Source of the DNA: CAZUHK01 sp964620345
GTDB lineage: Bacteria; Planctomycetota; Phycisphaerae; Phycisphaerales; Zrk34
Assembly (NCBI GenBank): GCA_964620345.1
Contig: CAZUHK010000015.1
Location: forward strand, 1 to 31,290
Reading direction: 5' to 3'
DNA: 31,290 nt
This document shows, piece after piece, positions 21,532 through 28,272 of this stretch. Below the pieces are notes generated by a model. The model saw only the letters and a list, made by a program, of their open reading frames with translations, had not been told where the DNA came from and ran no database searches. How positions within the stretch are numbered: the stretch's first letter is position 1; the number at the start of each line of letters is the position of its first letter. Position numbers and translations under genes: made by a program.

Positions 21532-22248
21532 TCACTCCCACCGCAAAAAGAGGTTGCCTTGCCGCAGGTCCATTGCCAGGTCGGTCACGCTCGGGTAGCG
21601 GCCGGGCACCAGGTCGGGGCACAGTTCGGTGATGTCCACCGCGAGCTTCGCGATGTCGGCCGGCTCGTTCACCAGGTAGCCCGCGAGAAAATCGTAGCCG
21701 CAGCCGGTGAGCACCCAGTCGTGCTCGGCTTCGAGTTGCTTGAGCCACTCGATCACGTTGGCGTTGGACACATCGTGGGCGGGCCCGGCGGTGCCGAGCG
21801 TGCGGATCACCTCGTACTTGTCGCTCGTGGGCAGCATGGCGATGCTGTCCAGCCCGTCGCCGGTCCCATGGCTGTTGTACAGGCGGAAGACGGCGGCCCC
21901 CTTCTCGGCAAAGTCACGCTGCCAGTGGCGCAGCGTCGACTCGACGATGGCGTGTCGCACGGAAAAGGTCCGCATTGTCGGAATCGCGTCCACCGGCCGC
22001 GGCCGCTTCATCACGATGCTCGCAAACCGCTCGACCGCATCGGCGTAGTTCGCCGCGACGGCGCGCGCGTCGGCGGCCGGGGGTGCCGACCGTTGGGTAA
22101 CCGCGGGCACGTCGCCCTCGATCACCGCCCCGTTCGGATCGACGATGGTGACATCCCCGCCTTCCCTCCCGGTTTCCGATGGCGCCGGCTGTTCCTCTCC
22201 GCAACCACACAACACGCCCGCGATCGCGATGCAGCACCACAGCTTCAT
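21532..22248 (-). CDS. Lipoprotein with DUF4253-like C-terminal domain
   Basis: This 238-residue protein starts MKLWCCIAIAGVLCGCGEEQ, a lipoprotein signal with the lipidated Cys likely in LCGC, followed by a short Pro/Glu linker. The C-terminal half ends DWVLTGCGYDFLAGYLVN, CPDLVPGRYPS, DLAMDLRQGNLFLRWE. This matches the pattern of DUF4253 (a GxGxD element, CPDxV, then LAxxLRxSxxxFxWxD), a family of unknown function found in cytosolic immunity-like proteins and in lipoproteins. No promoter -35 was seen, but TACAAT lies 6 nt before the ATG, giving a leaderless arrangement. The next gene starts 3 nt after the stop, so it shares a transcript with the toxin-like pair. Upstream thrS ends 65 nt away. 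Confidence 0.65.
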   Translation of the reverse strand: MKLWCCIAIAGVLCGCGEEQPAPSETGREGGDVTIVDPNGAVIEGDVPAVTQRSAPPAADARAVAANYADAVERFASIVMKRPRPVDAIPTMRTFSVRHAIVESTLRHWQRDFAEKGAAVFRLYNSHGTGDGLDSIAMLPTSDKYEVIRTLGTAGPAHDVSNANVIEWLKQLEAEHDWVLTGCGYDFLAGYLVNEPADIAKLAVDITELCPDLVPGRYPSVTDLAMDLRQGNLFLRWE

Positions 22249-22254
22249 ATGATC

Positions 22255-22260
22255 ATTGTA
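22255..22260 (-). promoter_or_regulatory. -10 element directly before the DUF4253 lipoprotein gene
   Basis: On the minus strand TACAAT (22260-22255) ends 6 nt before the ATG at 22248, identical in sequence and spacing to the argJ element. The -35 region is weak. Confidence 0.45.
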
Positions 22261-22313
22261 CCCCCGCCGCTCGCGGCTTCGCGCTGCACGATGTTGCCAC
22301 TCCGACCGCCCGC

Positions 22314-24293
22314 TCAGACCTTGACCCACGCCACGCCGCGCGATTCCACTTCCGCCGTCGCCTTGCTCACAAACTCGTCCAGCGGGATCGCGCCCAGCTC
22401 ACCGCGGTCGGCTTCGCGAGCGCGGACGCTGACCGTGCCGGCCTCGGCGTCGCGCCCGCCGACCACCAGCATGTAGGGCACCTTCGCCTCTTGCGCATCA
22501 CGAATCTTCGCATTCACGCGCTGGCTCGAGCTGTCCAACTCGACGCGGAAGCCCGCGTCCGCGAGCTTCGCACGCACCTGCTGGGCGTAGTCCAAAAACT
22601 TGTCGCTGACCGGCAGCACGCGCATCTGCGTCGGCGCCAGCCACAGGGGAAACGCCCCGGCGTAGTGCTCGATCAAAATGCCCATGAACCGCTCCAGCGC
22701 CCCGAACGGCGCGCGGTGGATCATCACCGGCCGGTGCGCCGCGTTGTCCTCGCCGACGTACTCCAACTCGAAGCGATCGGGCAGGTTGTAGTCGAGCTGC
22801 ACCGTGCCAAGCTGCCACGACCGGCCGATCACATCGCGCACGACGAAGTCGATCTTCGGGCCGTAAAACGCCGCCTCGCCCGGCTCCTCGGCGTACTCCA
22901 CGCCCAGCTCGTCCAGCACCTCGCGCAGCTCGCGCTCGGCGCGGTCCCAGTTGGCCGGGTCGCCGACGTACTTGCTCTTGTCCGGGTCGCGCAGCGACAG
23001 GCGGATCGACACATCCTCGAACCCGAACGTGCTGAAGACGAACTGCACCAGCTCGACGGTGTTGTGCACCTCCTGCTTGACCTGGTCGATGGTGCAGAAG
23101 ATGTGCGCATCGTCCTGCGTAAAACCGCGGACGCGCGTCATGCCCGTCAGCTCGCCGGACTGCTCGAAGCGGTACACCGTGCCGAACTCGGCCAGGCGGA
23201 TCGGCAGGTCGCGGTAGCTGCGCGGCTCGGAGGCGTAGATCTTGATGTGGTGCGGGCAGTTCATCGGGCGCAGCAGGTATTCGTCCGCGTCGTCGCCGCG
23301 CATCTTGATCGGCGGGAACTGGCTGTCGGCGTAATAGGGGTAGTGGCCGGACGTCTTGTAAAGGTCGATCTTGCCGATGTGCGGCGTGTAGACCAGGTTG
23401 TAGCCGACTTCGAGCAGCTTCTTGCGAAGGAAATCTTCGAGCACGCTGCGGATCATCGCGCCCGCCGGCTTCCAGAGGATCAGTCCCGGGCCGACTTGCT
23501 CGTCGATGGTGAACAGCCCGAGCTTCTGGCCGATCACGCGGTGGTCGCGAGCGCGGGCCTGCTCGAGGCGCTGGAGGTGTTCATCCAGTCCCTTGCGCGT
23601 GGCGAAGGCGGTGCCGTAGACGCGCTGCAGCGGCTGGCTTTCGACGTCGCCTTTCCAGTGGCTTCGGGCGACGGACATGAGCTTGGCCGCGCCGATGCGG
23701 CCGGTGCTGGGCACGTGCGGCCCGCGGCAGAGGTCTTCCCAGTTCTCGCCGGGCGTGCCGGTGGCGTACCAGCTCAGCCGCGCCGTCTGATCGCCCTCCA
23801 TCGCCCGCTGAGCGTTGTCGACCTTGTAAACATTGCCTTCCTCGCGCAGCTTGGCCAGCCCGTCGTCCGGTGGCATCTCGTAGCGTGTGAACGGCCGATC
23901 CTCGGCAATGATTTGCTCCATCTGCGACTCGATGTTCGAGAAATCGTCGGCGCTGATCGGGTCGTCCAGATCGATGTCGTAGTAAAAGCCGTTGTCCACC
24001 GGCGGGCCGTACACCAGCTTGGCCTCGGGATATAACCGCTGGATCGCCTCGGCCATGACGTGGGCCGCCGAGTGGCGCAGCACGTACAGCGCATCGGGGT
24101 CGTCGTCGCAGGTGGTGATGATGTGCACGGTGGCGTCGTGGTCGATCGGCTGCGCCAGATCGACGATGTGGCCGTCTACCTTCGCCGCGATCGCGGCCTT
24201 GGCCAGGCGCGCGCCGATCGCCTCGGCGACCTGCAACGCCGTCACCGGGCCGTCGAAATGCTTTGTGCTGCCATCGGGGAGGGTGATTTCCAT
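22314..24293 (-). CDS. thrS: Threonyl-tRNA synthetase
   Basis: This class II synthetase of 659 residues charges tRNA-Thr. Domain order: N-terminal TGS-like region (1-65, EITLPDGSTKHFDGPV), editing domain with LRHSAAHVMAEAI and DLCRGPHVPSTG (zinc-type HxxxH and CxGPH), then the catalytic core. Motif 1 region precedes KTSGHYPYYADSQFPPI; the zinc Cys is in LRPMNCPHHIKIY; motif 2 is RFEQSGELTGMTRVRGFTQDDAHIF; motif 3 is GALERFMGILIEHYAGAFPLW. The C-terminal anticodon-binding domain (VLPVSDKFLDYAQQV, VPYMLVVGGRDAE) is complete. The start at 24293 (MEITLPDG) has AGGAG 7 nt upstream. The common downstream partner infC is not present here. No T-box-like leader is visible. Confidence 0.98.
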   Translation of the reverse strand: MEITLPDGSTKHFDGPVTALQVAEAIGARLAKAAIAAKVDGHIVDLAQPIDHDATVHIITTCDDDPDALYVLRHSAAHVMAEAIQRLYPEAKLVYGPPVDNGFYYDIDLDDPISADDFSNIESQMEQIIAEDRPFTRYEMPPDDGLAKLREEGNVYKVDNAQRAMEGDQTARLSWYATGTPGENWEDLCRGPHVPSTGRIGAAKLMSVARSHWKGDVESQPLQRVYGTAFATRKGLDEHLQRLEQARARDHRVIGQKLGLFTIDEQVGPGLILWKPAGAMIRSVLEDFLRKKLLEVGYNLVYTPHIGKIDLYKTSGHYPYYADSQFPPIKMRGDDADEYLLRPMNCPHHIKIYASEPRSYRDLPIRLAEFGTVYRFEQSGELTGMTRVRGFTQDDAHIFCTIDQVKQEVHNTVELVQFVFSTFGFEDVSIRLSLRDPDKSKYVGDPANWDRAERELREVLDELGVEYAEEPGEAAFYGPKIDFVVRDVIGRSWQLGTVQLDYNLPDRFELEYVGEDNAAHRPVMIHRAPFGALERFMGILIEHYAGAFPLWLAPTQMRVLPVSDKFLDYAQQVRAKLADAGFRVELDSSSQRVNAKIRDAQEAKVPYMLVVGGRDAEAGTVSVRAREADRGELGAIPLDEFVSKATAEVESRGVAWVKV

Positions 24294-24369
24294 GGACTTC
24301 TCCTGCGGGGCGAATGGTATCACATTGCCTCGGCCCCGACAGCGGCCCGATGCTCGGCGATCGGGCAGT

Positions 24370-24375
24370 TATAAT
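24370..24375 (+). promoter_or_regulatory. -10 element of nrdR
   Basis: A consensus TATAAT lies 44 nt before the nrdR ATG. No good -35 was found at 16-18 nt. The leader carries GGAGG 6 nt before the start codon. A consensus NrdR box pair was not recognised. Confidence 0.45.
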
Positions 24376-24419
24376 GCCGCGCCAGCCGCCGGTGCGGCGG
24401 CGATGCACGGAGGCATGCG

Positions 24420-24908
24420 ATGCTCTGCCCGTTCTGCGGCGCCAACGACGACAAGGTGATCGACAGCCGCTCGGCCGACGCCGGGCGCATCATCCGCCGC
24501 CGGCGCGAGTGCAACGGCTGCGAACGCCGATTCACCACCTACGAGCGCGTCGAGGAGGCGGTCAAGCTCATGGTCGTCAAGAAGGACGGCTCGCGCGTGC
24601 CCTACAACCGCGCCAAACTCGTCCGCGGGATCGAGCAGGCCTGCTACAAACGAAAGATCACCGCCGAGCAGATCAACGCGCTGATCGAAGGCGTCGAGGA
24701 GCAGATGTTCCGCACGTACGACCGCGAGGTCGACGCGATCGAGATCGGCCGGCTGGTTTCCGACCGGCTCAAGGAGATCGATCAGGTCGCCTACGTCCGC
24801 TTCGCCAGCGTCTACAAACAGTTCCGCGATCTCGACGACCTGCTCGAAGAAGTGCGCGACGTGATGACCAAGCCCCACGACCCGAAGAACCAGGGGAAAC
24901 TCTTCTGA
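24420..24908 (+). CDS. nrdR: Transcriptional repressor NrdR
   Basis: NrdR represses ribonucleotide reductase genes in response to ATP/dATP bound by its ATP-cone. The 162-residue protein has the N-terminal zinc ribbon MLCPFCGANDDKVIDSR ... RRRRECNGCERRFTTYER with two CxxC pairs. The ATP-cone spans about residues 48-138 (VKKDGSRVPYNRAKLVRGI, YKRKITAEQINALIEGVE), and YVRFASVYKQFRD completes the family signature. The C-terminal tail DPKNQGKLF is short and basic. GGAGG with a 6-nt spacer supports the start. Divergent from thrS and convergent with the kinase gene. The ribonucleotide reductase it would control is not in the window, but dTMP-synthesis genes are nearby. Confidence 0.97.
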   Translation: MLCPFCGANDDKVIDSRSADAGRIIRRRRECNGCERRFTTYERVEEAVKLMVVKKDGSRVPYNRAKLVRGIEQACYKRKITAEQINALIEGVEEQMFRTYDREVDAIEIGRLVSDRLKEIDQVAYVRFASVYKQFRDLDDLLEEVRDVMTKPHDPKNQGKLF

Positions 24909-24936
24909 AGTCGCAACGCGGAAGTCGGAAGTGAAG
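24907..24936. repeat. Short reiterated GGAAGTC-type intergenic motif
   Basis: GAAGTCGCAACGC is followed by GGAAGTC-GGAAGTG between the convergent nrdR and kinase stops. It is an imperfect head-to-tail repeat of a 7-mer unit. It is similar in style, not in sequence, to the 7-mer arrays at 309-401 and 26600-26636. No function is evident. Confidence 0.4.
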
Positions 24937-24959
24937 CGCACCGATGGTTCCGCGATTGC

Positions 24960-26591
24960 TCACGCCGTGGTCGCGCTGGGATCGACGCGGCTTTCGGTGG
25001 ACAGGGCGATGGTGAAGGTCGTGCCCTCGGCGGCGTTGGACTTGACGTCGATCTTCCCGCCGTGCTCGTCGATGATCTTCTTGGTCACCGGCAGGCCCAG
25101 GCCCGTGCCGCGCTGGCCCTTGGTGGAATAGAACGGCTGATAGATCTGCGGGAGGATCTCCGGGTCGATGCCCGGGCCGTTGTCCGAAATGACGATCACC
25201 GCCTCGTTGCCGATCGCGTCGTACTCCGCCCGCAGGGTGATCGCCCCGCTGTCGGGCTCGACCACGTCGATCGCGTTGTTCAGCAGATTCATCAGCGCCT
25301 GGTGCAGGCCCGAGGGGTCGGCGGGGATCGGCGGCATGTCGTCGTCGAGCTCGGTGATCAGCGCGACGTTGCGGCGATCGCACTGGGGCTGGATCAGTTC
25401 GGCCGCCTCGCGGCACAACGCCGGCAGCGAAACCATCTGAAACTCGGGCTTGCGCTGCTTGGAATAGGCGAGCATGTTCATCGTCAGTTCGTAGATGCGG
25501 TCGAGGTTTCGCGAGAGGATATCCCAGCCGCTGCCCAGCAGGGACAGGTCTTCGCGGCGCATGCCCAGCTCGACCACCTCCGCCCCGCCTCGCATGCCCT
25601 GGAGGATGTTCTTGATCGAGTGGGAGATGTTGGCCACCGTTTCACCGACGGCGGCGAGGCGGGCGTTGGCCATGCCCTGCTGGTACAGGTCGGCGTTGGA
25701 CAGGGCCATGCCCGCCTGCGCGCCGATCGCGGTCAGCAGGCGAAGCTGCTCTTCGGTGTAAGTGTAGTTGGCGACCTGGCTGTCGACGTGGATCACGCCG
25801 AACGTCCGCTCGCGGAACTTGATCGGCACGCAGATCGCCGAGCGGATGCCGTAGGCCTGCACGCTGTCGGCCGGGGCGAAGCGCTTGTCCGTCATCGCGT
25901 TGGACGAAAGCACGCCCTCGCCGCGGCTGAGCACGTGCTGGATGATGGTCCGGCTGACGTGGATGCGCTTCTCATCGGTGTTCCGCGGCTGCTTGCGGTA
26001 GCGTACCACGACCGGCTCGGGCCGGACCTGCGGCTCGGGCTGGAGCAGCACGAAGCCCCGATCCACCTCGAAGTGCTCGAAGATCAGGTCCATCACGCGC
26101 TCCAGGAGCATCGTGCGATCGAAGTTGGTGCCCACAAGCTGCATCAGCTCGTAGATGATCGCCAGGTGCTCCATCGCCTGGGCGGACGGCTCGGGCACGG
26201 CCATGATGACCGAGTCGTCGCTGCTGGGGCTGGTGGATTCGACCGCGGCGTCCATCGCCTCGGGCCGCAGCACCTTCACCGGATGCTCTCCGGCCCGGGC
26301 CGACTCCCGGCCGTAGAGGAACAACGTCGAGCCGGTGCGGATCTGATCGCCCGAGCGCAACCGCGTCGGCCCGGTCAGTTTCACGCCGTTGACGTACGTG
26401 CCGTTGGCCGACTCATGATCGTTGATGTACCACTGGCCGTCGTCGGGCGTCAGCTCGGCGTGGCGGCGGGAGATCGTCATGTCCGTCAGCGGCAGGGCCT
26501 CGCTGGAGCGGCCGATGATCTGCGGCTCGGTGTCGGGCAGCTCAAACCGCTTGCCGGTGTCCGGGCCTTGGAGAACGGTAAGAACAAGCAT
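24960..26591 (-). CDS. FHA-GAF sensor histidine kinase
   Basis: This 543-residue cytosolic protein has an N-terminal FHA domain (about 10-95: IIGRSSEALPLTD, ISRRHAEL, NGTYVNG), which binds phosphothreonine peptides. A short linker leads to a GAF domain (about 150-315: LLERVMDLIFEHFEVDRGFVL, RSAICVPIKFRERTFGVIHV). The HisKA region has the phosphoacceptor His in VGETVANISHSIKNILQG, and the HATPase has the N box LMNLLNNAIDVVE, the G1 box ISDNGPGIDPEIL and the F/G2 box FYSTKGQRGTGLGLPVTKKI. No transmembrane segment, so it senses intracellular cues. No response regulator is adjacent, making it an orphan here. The start at 26591 (MLVLTVLQGPDTGKRFEL) matches FHA onset; upstream frame is intergenic. 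Confidence 0.93.
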   Translation of the reverse strand: MLVLTVLQGPDTGKRFELPDTEPQIIGRSSEALPLTDMTISRRHAELTPDDGQWYINDHESANGTYVNGVKLTGPTRLRSGDQIRTGSTLFLYGRESARAGEHPVKVLRPEAMDAAVESTSPSSDDSVIMAVPEPSAQAMEHLAIIYELMQLVGTNFDRTMLLERVMDLIFEHFEVDRGFVLLQPEPQVRPEPVVVRYRKQPRNTDEKRIHVSRTIIQHVLSRGEGVLSSNAMTDKRFAPADSVQAYGIRSAICVPIKFRERTFGVIHVDSQVANYTYTEEQLRLLTAIGAQAGMALSNADLYQQGMANARLAAVGETVANISHSIKNILQGMRGGAEVVELGMRREDLSLLGSGWDILSRNLDRIYELTMNMLAYSKQRKPEFQMVSLPALCREAAELIQPQCDRRNVALITELDDDMPPIPADPSGLHQALMNLLNNAIDVVEPDSGAITLRAEYDAIGNEAVIVISDNGPGIDPEILPQIYQPFYSTKGQRGTGLGLPVTKKIIDEHGGKIDVKSNAAEGTTFTIALSTESRVDPSATTA

Positions 26592-26599
26592 GATCGGGT

Positions 26600-26636
26600 A
26601 TCGCGGATCGCGGATTGCAGAACTCGGAACGAATCG
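26600..26636. repeat. ATCGCGG-type tandem intergenic motif upstream of the kinase
   Basis: ATCGCGG-ATCGCGG-ATT is followed by GCAGAACTCGGAACGAA just before the kinase start. It is a head-to-tail 7-mer pair inside the probable 5' leader. It may belong to a dispersed intergenic repeat class of this genome; other copies would be needed to confirm. Confidence 0.45.
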
Positions 26637-26650
26637 GCGTCGGCCCGGGT

Positions 26651-26676
26651 ATCGTACAATCCCACGCGAACGCGTG
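26651..26676 (-). promoter_or_regulatory. Possible kinase promoter with a 14-bp palindrome
   Basis: On the minus strand TACGAT (26656-26651) could be the -10. A palindrome with perfect 6-bp arms, CACGCG-AA-CGCGTG (26663-26676), sits 7 nt upstream of it, across the spacer and -35 region, a typical operator position. No good -35 hexamer was found. Confidence 0.4.
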
Positions 26677-26788
26677 TAGCGGGTTCCTGGCAACAATCGA
26701 ATGCAAGTGTGAGGGAGAAGCTGGTGGCGGTTCACTGAGGGCGGGCAAGAGGTGTGGCGGTCAACCACGAGCGGGCGACGGAGCGTCT

Positions 26789-26803
26789 GCCCAGAAACTG
26801 GGC
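26789..26803. other. Perfect hairpin downstream of the transposase remnant
   Basis: GCCCAG-AAA-CTGGGC (26789-26803), continued by GCTGGG, lies about 20 nt past the stop of the IS630-like remnant. It may be part of the element's end or a terminator without a U-tract. The rest of 26592-26788 shows only the repeat and palindrome noted, and nothing else was recognised. Confidence 0.35.
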
Positions 26804-26824
26804 GCTGGGTTTGAGCACTTCGCA

Positions 26825-27030
26825 TCATTTATGGCCGTACCCACATGAGTGGAAGTCGTGGAGGCACTGGGTCGGACCGACTGTTCGCAGGGCATCGGCG
26901 ATCGCGGCCTTGCAGGTCGGTGAAGGTCGCGGCCATCACTCGGCGCAACCATGCCTTGGCCTTGCTCCACAACTTCTCGATCGGGTTGAGGTTCGAGTTA
27001 TACGGCGACAGGTACCACAGCGCGGCGTCG
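26825..27030 (-). pseudogene. IS630-family transposase C-terminal remnant, frameshifted
   Basis: The minus strand encodes LWYLSPYNSNLNPIEKLWSK, then AKAWLRRVMAATFTDLQ, the hallmark DDE-domain end of IS630/Tc1-mariner-type transposases (PYS-x-x-LNPIE, with the last catalytic Glu). After TDLQ the family-like continuation AAIADALRTVG ... CLHDFHSCGYGHK-stop is in another frame. One extra G near 26906-26912 (CAAGGCC versus CAAGCC) explains this. The N-terminal two thirds and the first two catalytic Asp are absent, so it is a dead fragment. Upstream, about 27030-27171, no terminal repeat was recognised; a C7 run (about 27030) and a T7 run (about 27067) are the only notable features. Confidence 0.8.
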
Positions 27031-27171
27031 CCCCCCCAATCCCTCCAATCAACTTTGCCGGCGTAGTTTTTTTCGCGCGACCCGTCGCCGGCCCTGTCCA
27101 ACGCGCCGCGCAGCCGCTACCCTCATCGGCCAAGGATTCCCCCAACGCCCCAACGATGGAGTTTGATTCAG

Positions 27172-28239
27172 ATGGCCAAGCGCAAGAAATGGTTTACCAA
27201 GCCCGCGGATGTGAAGGTCGGCGTGATCGGCTACGGCGGCGCGTTCAACATGGGCAAGCAGCACCTGAACGCGATGAAGCAGGCGGGCATGACACCCTTC
27301 GCCGTGTGCGACATGGATGAAGCGCGGCTGAAGGTCGCCGAGGATGACTTTCCCGGCATCGAGACCTACACCGACGTGTCGAGGATGCTCAAGCAAAGCG
27401 ATGTGAACCTGATCGTTCACATCACGCCGCACAACCTTCACTACAAGCTCGCCGCCCAGTGCCTGCGGGCCGGCAAGCACGTGGTGACCGAAAAGCCCTT
27501 CGTGCTGACCACCAGCGAGTGCGATCGGCTGATCACGCTGGCCGACGAGAAGAAGCTGATGCTCAGCACGTACCACAACCGCCACTGGGACGGGTGGATC
27601 GTGCGGGCGCGACAGCAGATCGTCGACAAGGGCGTGATCGGCGACGTGATCGCCATCGAATCCGTGCAGGGCGGCCACGGCATGCCCAAGGAATGGTGGC
27701 GATCGAGCAAGACCGTCAGTGGCGGCATCATGTACGACTGGGGCTGCCACATCCTCGAATACTGCCTGCAGATCGTGCCGGCCCAGATCACCGAGGTCAG
27801 CGGCTTCGCGGTCAACGGCTACTGGGCCAAGCGTGTGCCCAAGAAGCACCCCTGGAAGCACGACTTGAACGAAGATCACGCCACCGCGACGGTGCGTTTT
27901 AGCAACGGCTGCCGGCTGAACCTGACCGTCTCGCAGCTCAACACCGACGAGCGGCCCTACTGGGTCAACTTCCAGGGCACCGAGGGTTCGTACCAGATGA
28001 ACCACAACGACTGGAAGCTGATCAAGTCCAAGGCCCGCGGCAAGGGCGTGAAGGTCACCCAGGGCAAAGCGCCCAAGAGCAACGGCGCGAAGATTTACTA
28101 CGCCAACATCGCCAATCACTTGTGCGGCAAGGAGGAGCTGGTCATCACGCCGCAGTGGGCCCGCCGGCCGATCCACATCCTCGACCTGGCCGATCGCAGC
28201 GCCAGGTCCGGCCGGGCGATGAAAGCGAAATACGCCTGA
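27172..28239 (+). CDS. Gfo/Idh/MocA family oxidoreductase
   Basis: This 355-residue NAD(P)-dependent dehydrogenase family member acts on sugars or related polyols. The N-terminal Rossmann fold has KVGVIGYGGAFNMGKQHLNA (a variation of GxGxxG), an acidic strand end in FAVCDMDEARL, and the catalytic-type TEKPFVLT motif with Lys near residue 105. The C-terminal alpha/beta domain holds YHNRHWDGWI, GGHGMPKEWWRSS and GGIMYDWGCHILEY, where the D-x-G-x-H element is the usual second catalytic site. The start at 27172 (MAKRKKWFTK) has TGGAG about 10 nt upstream. It is 33 nt upstream of the HEAT/propeller gene on the same strand and near a KDG-type kinase, suggesting carbohydrate catabolism. Substrate unknown. 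Confidence 0.92.
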   Translation: MAKRKKWFTKPADVKVGVIGYGGAFNMGKQHLNAMKQAGMTPFAVCDMDEARLKVAEDDFPGIETYTDVSRMLKQSDVNLIVHITPHNLHYKLAAQCLRAGKHVVTEKPFVLTTSECDRLITLADEKKLMLSTYHNRHWDGWIVRARQQIVDKGVIGDVIAIESVQGGHGMPKEWWRSSKTVSGGIMYDWGCHILEYCLQIVPAQITEVSGFAVNGYWAKRVPKKHPWKHDLNEDHATATVRFSNGCRLNLTVSQLNTDERPYWVNFQGTEGSYQMNHNDWKLIKSKARGKGVKVTQGKAPKSNGAKIYYANIANHLCGKEELVITPQWARRPIHILDLADRSARSGRAMKAKYA

Positions 28240-28258
28240 TTTGCCCCGCCCGGCGCGG

Positions 28259-28264
28259 TACGAT
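28259..28264 (+). promoter_or_regulatory. -10-like element before the HEAT/propeller gene
   Basis: TACGAT ends 8 nt before the ATG at 28273, with no Shine-Dalgarno sequence and no good -35. It may allow a separate leaderless transcript besides read-through from the oxidoreductase gene. Confidence 0.3.
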
Positions 28265-28272
28265 GAGCGGTT

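Noticed and set aside
24960..26738. 558-codon plus-strand frame opposite the FHA-GAF kinase
   Set aside because: Shadow of the kinase; no recognisable motif, and the kinase has complete FHA, GAF, H, N and G boxes.
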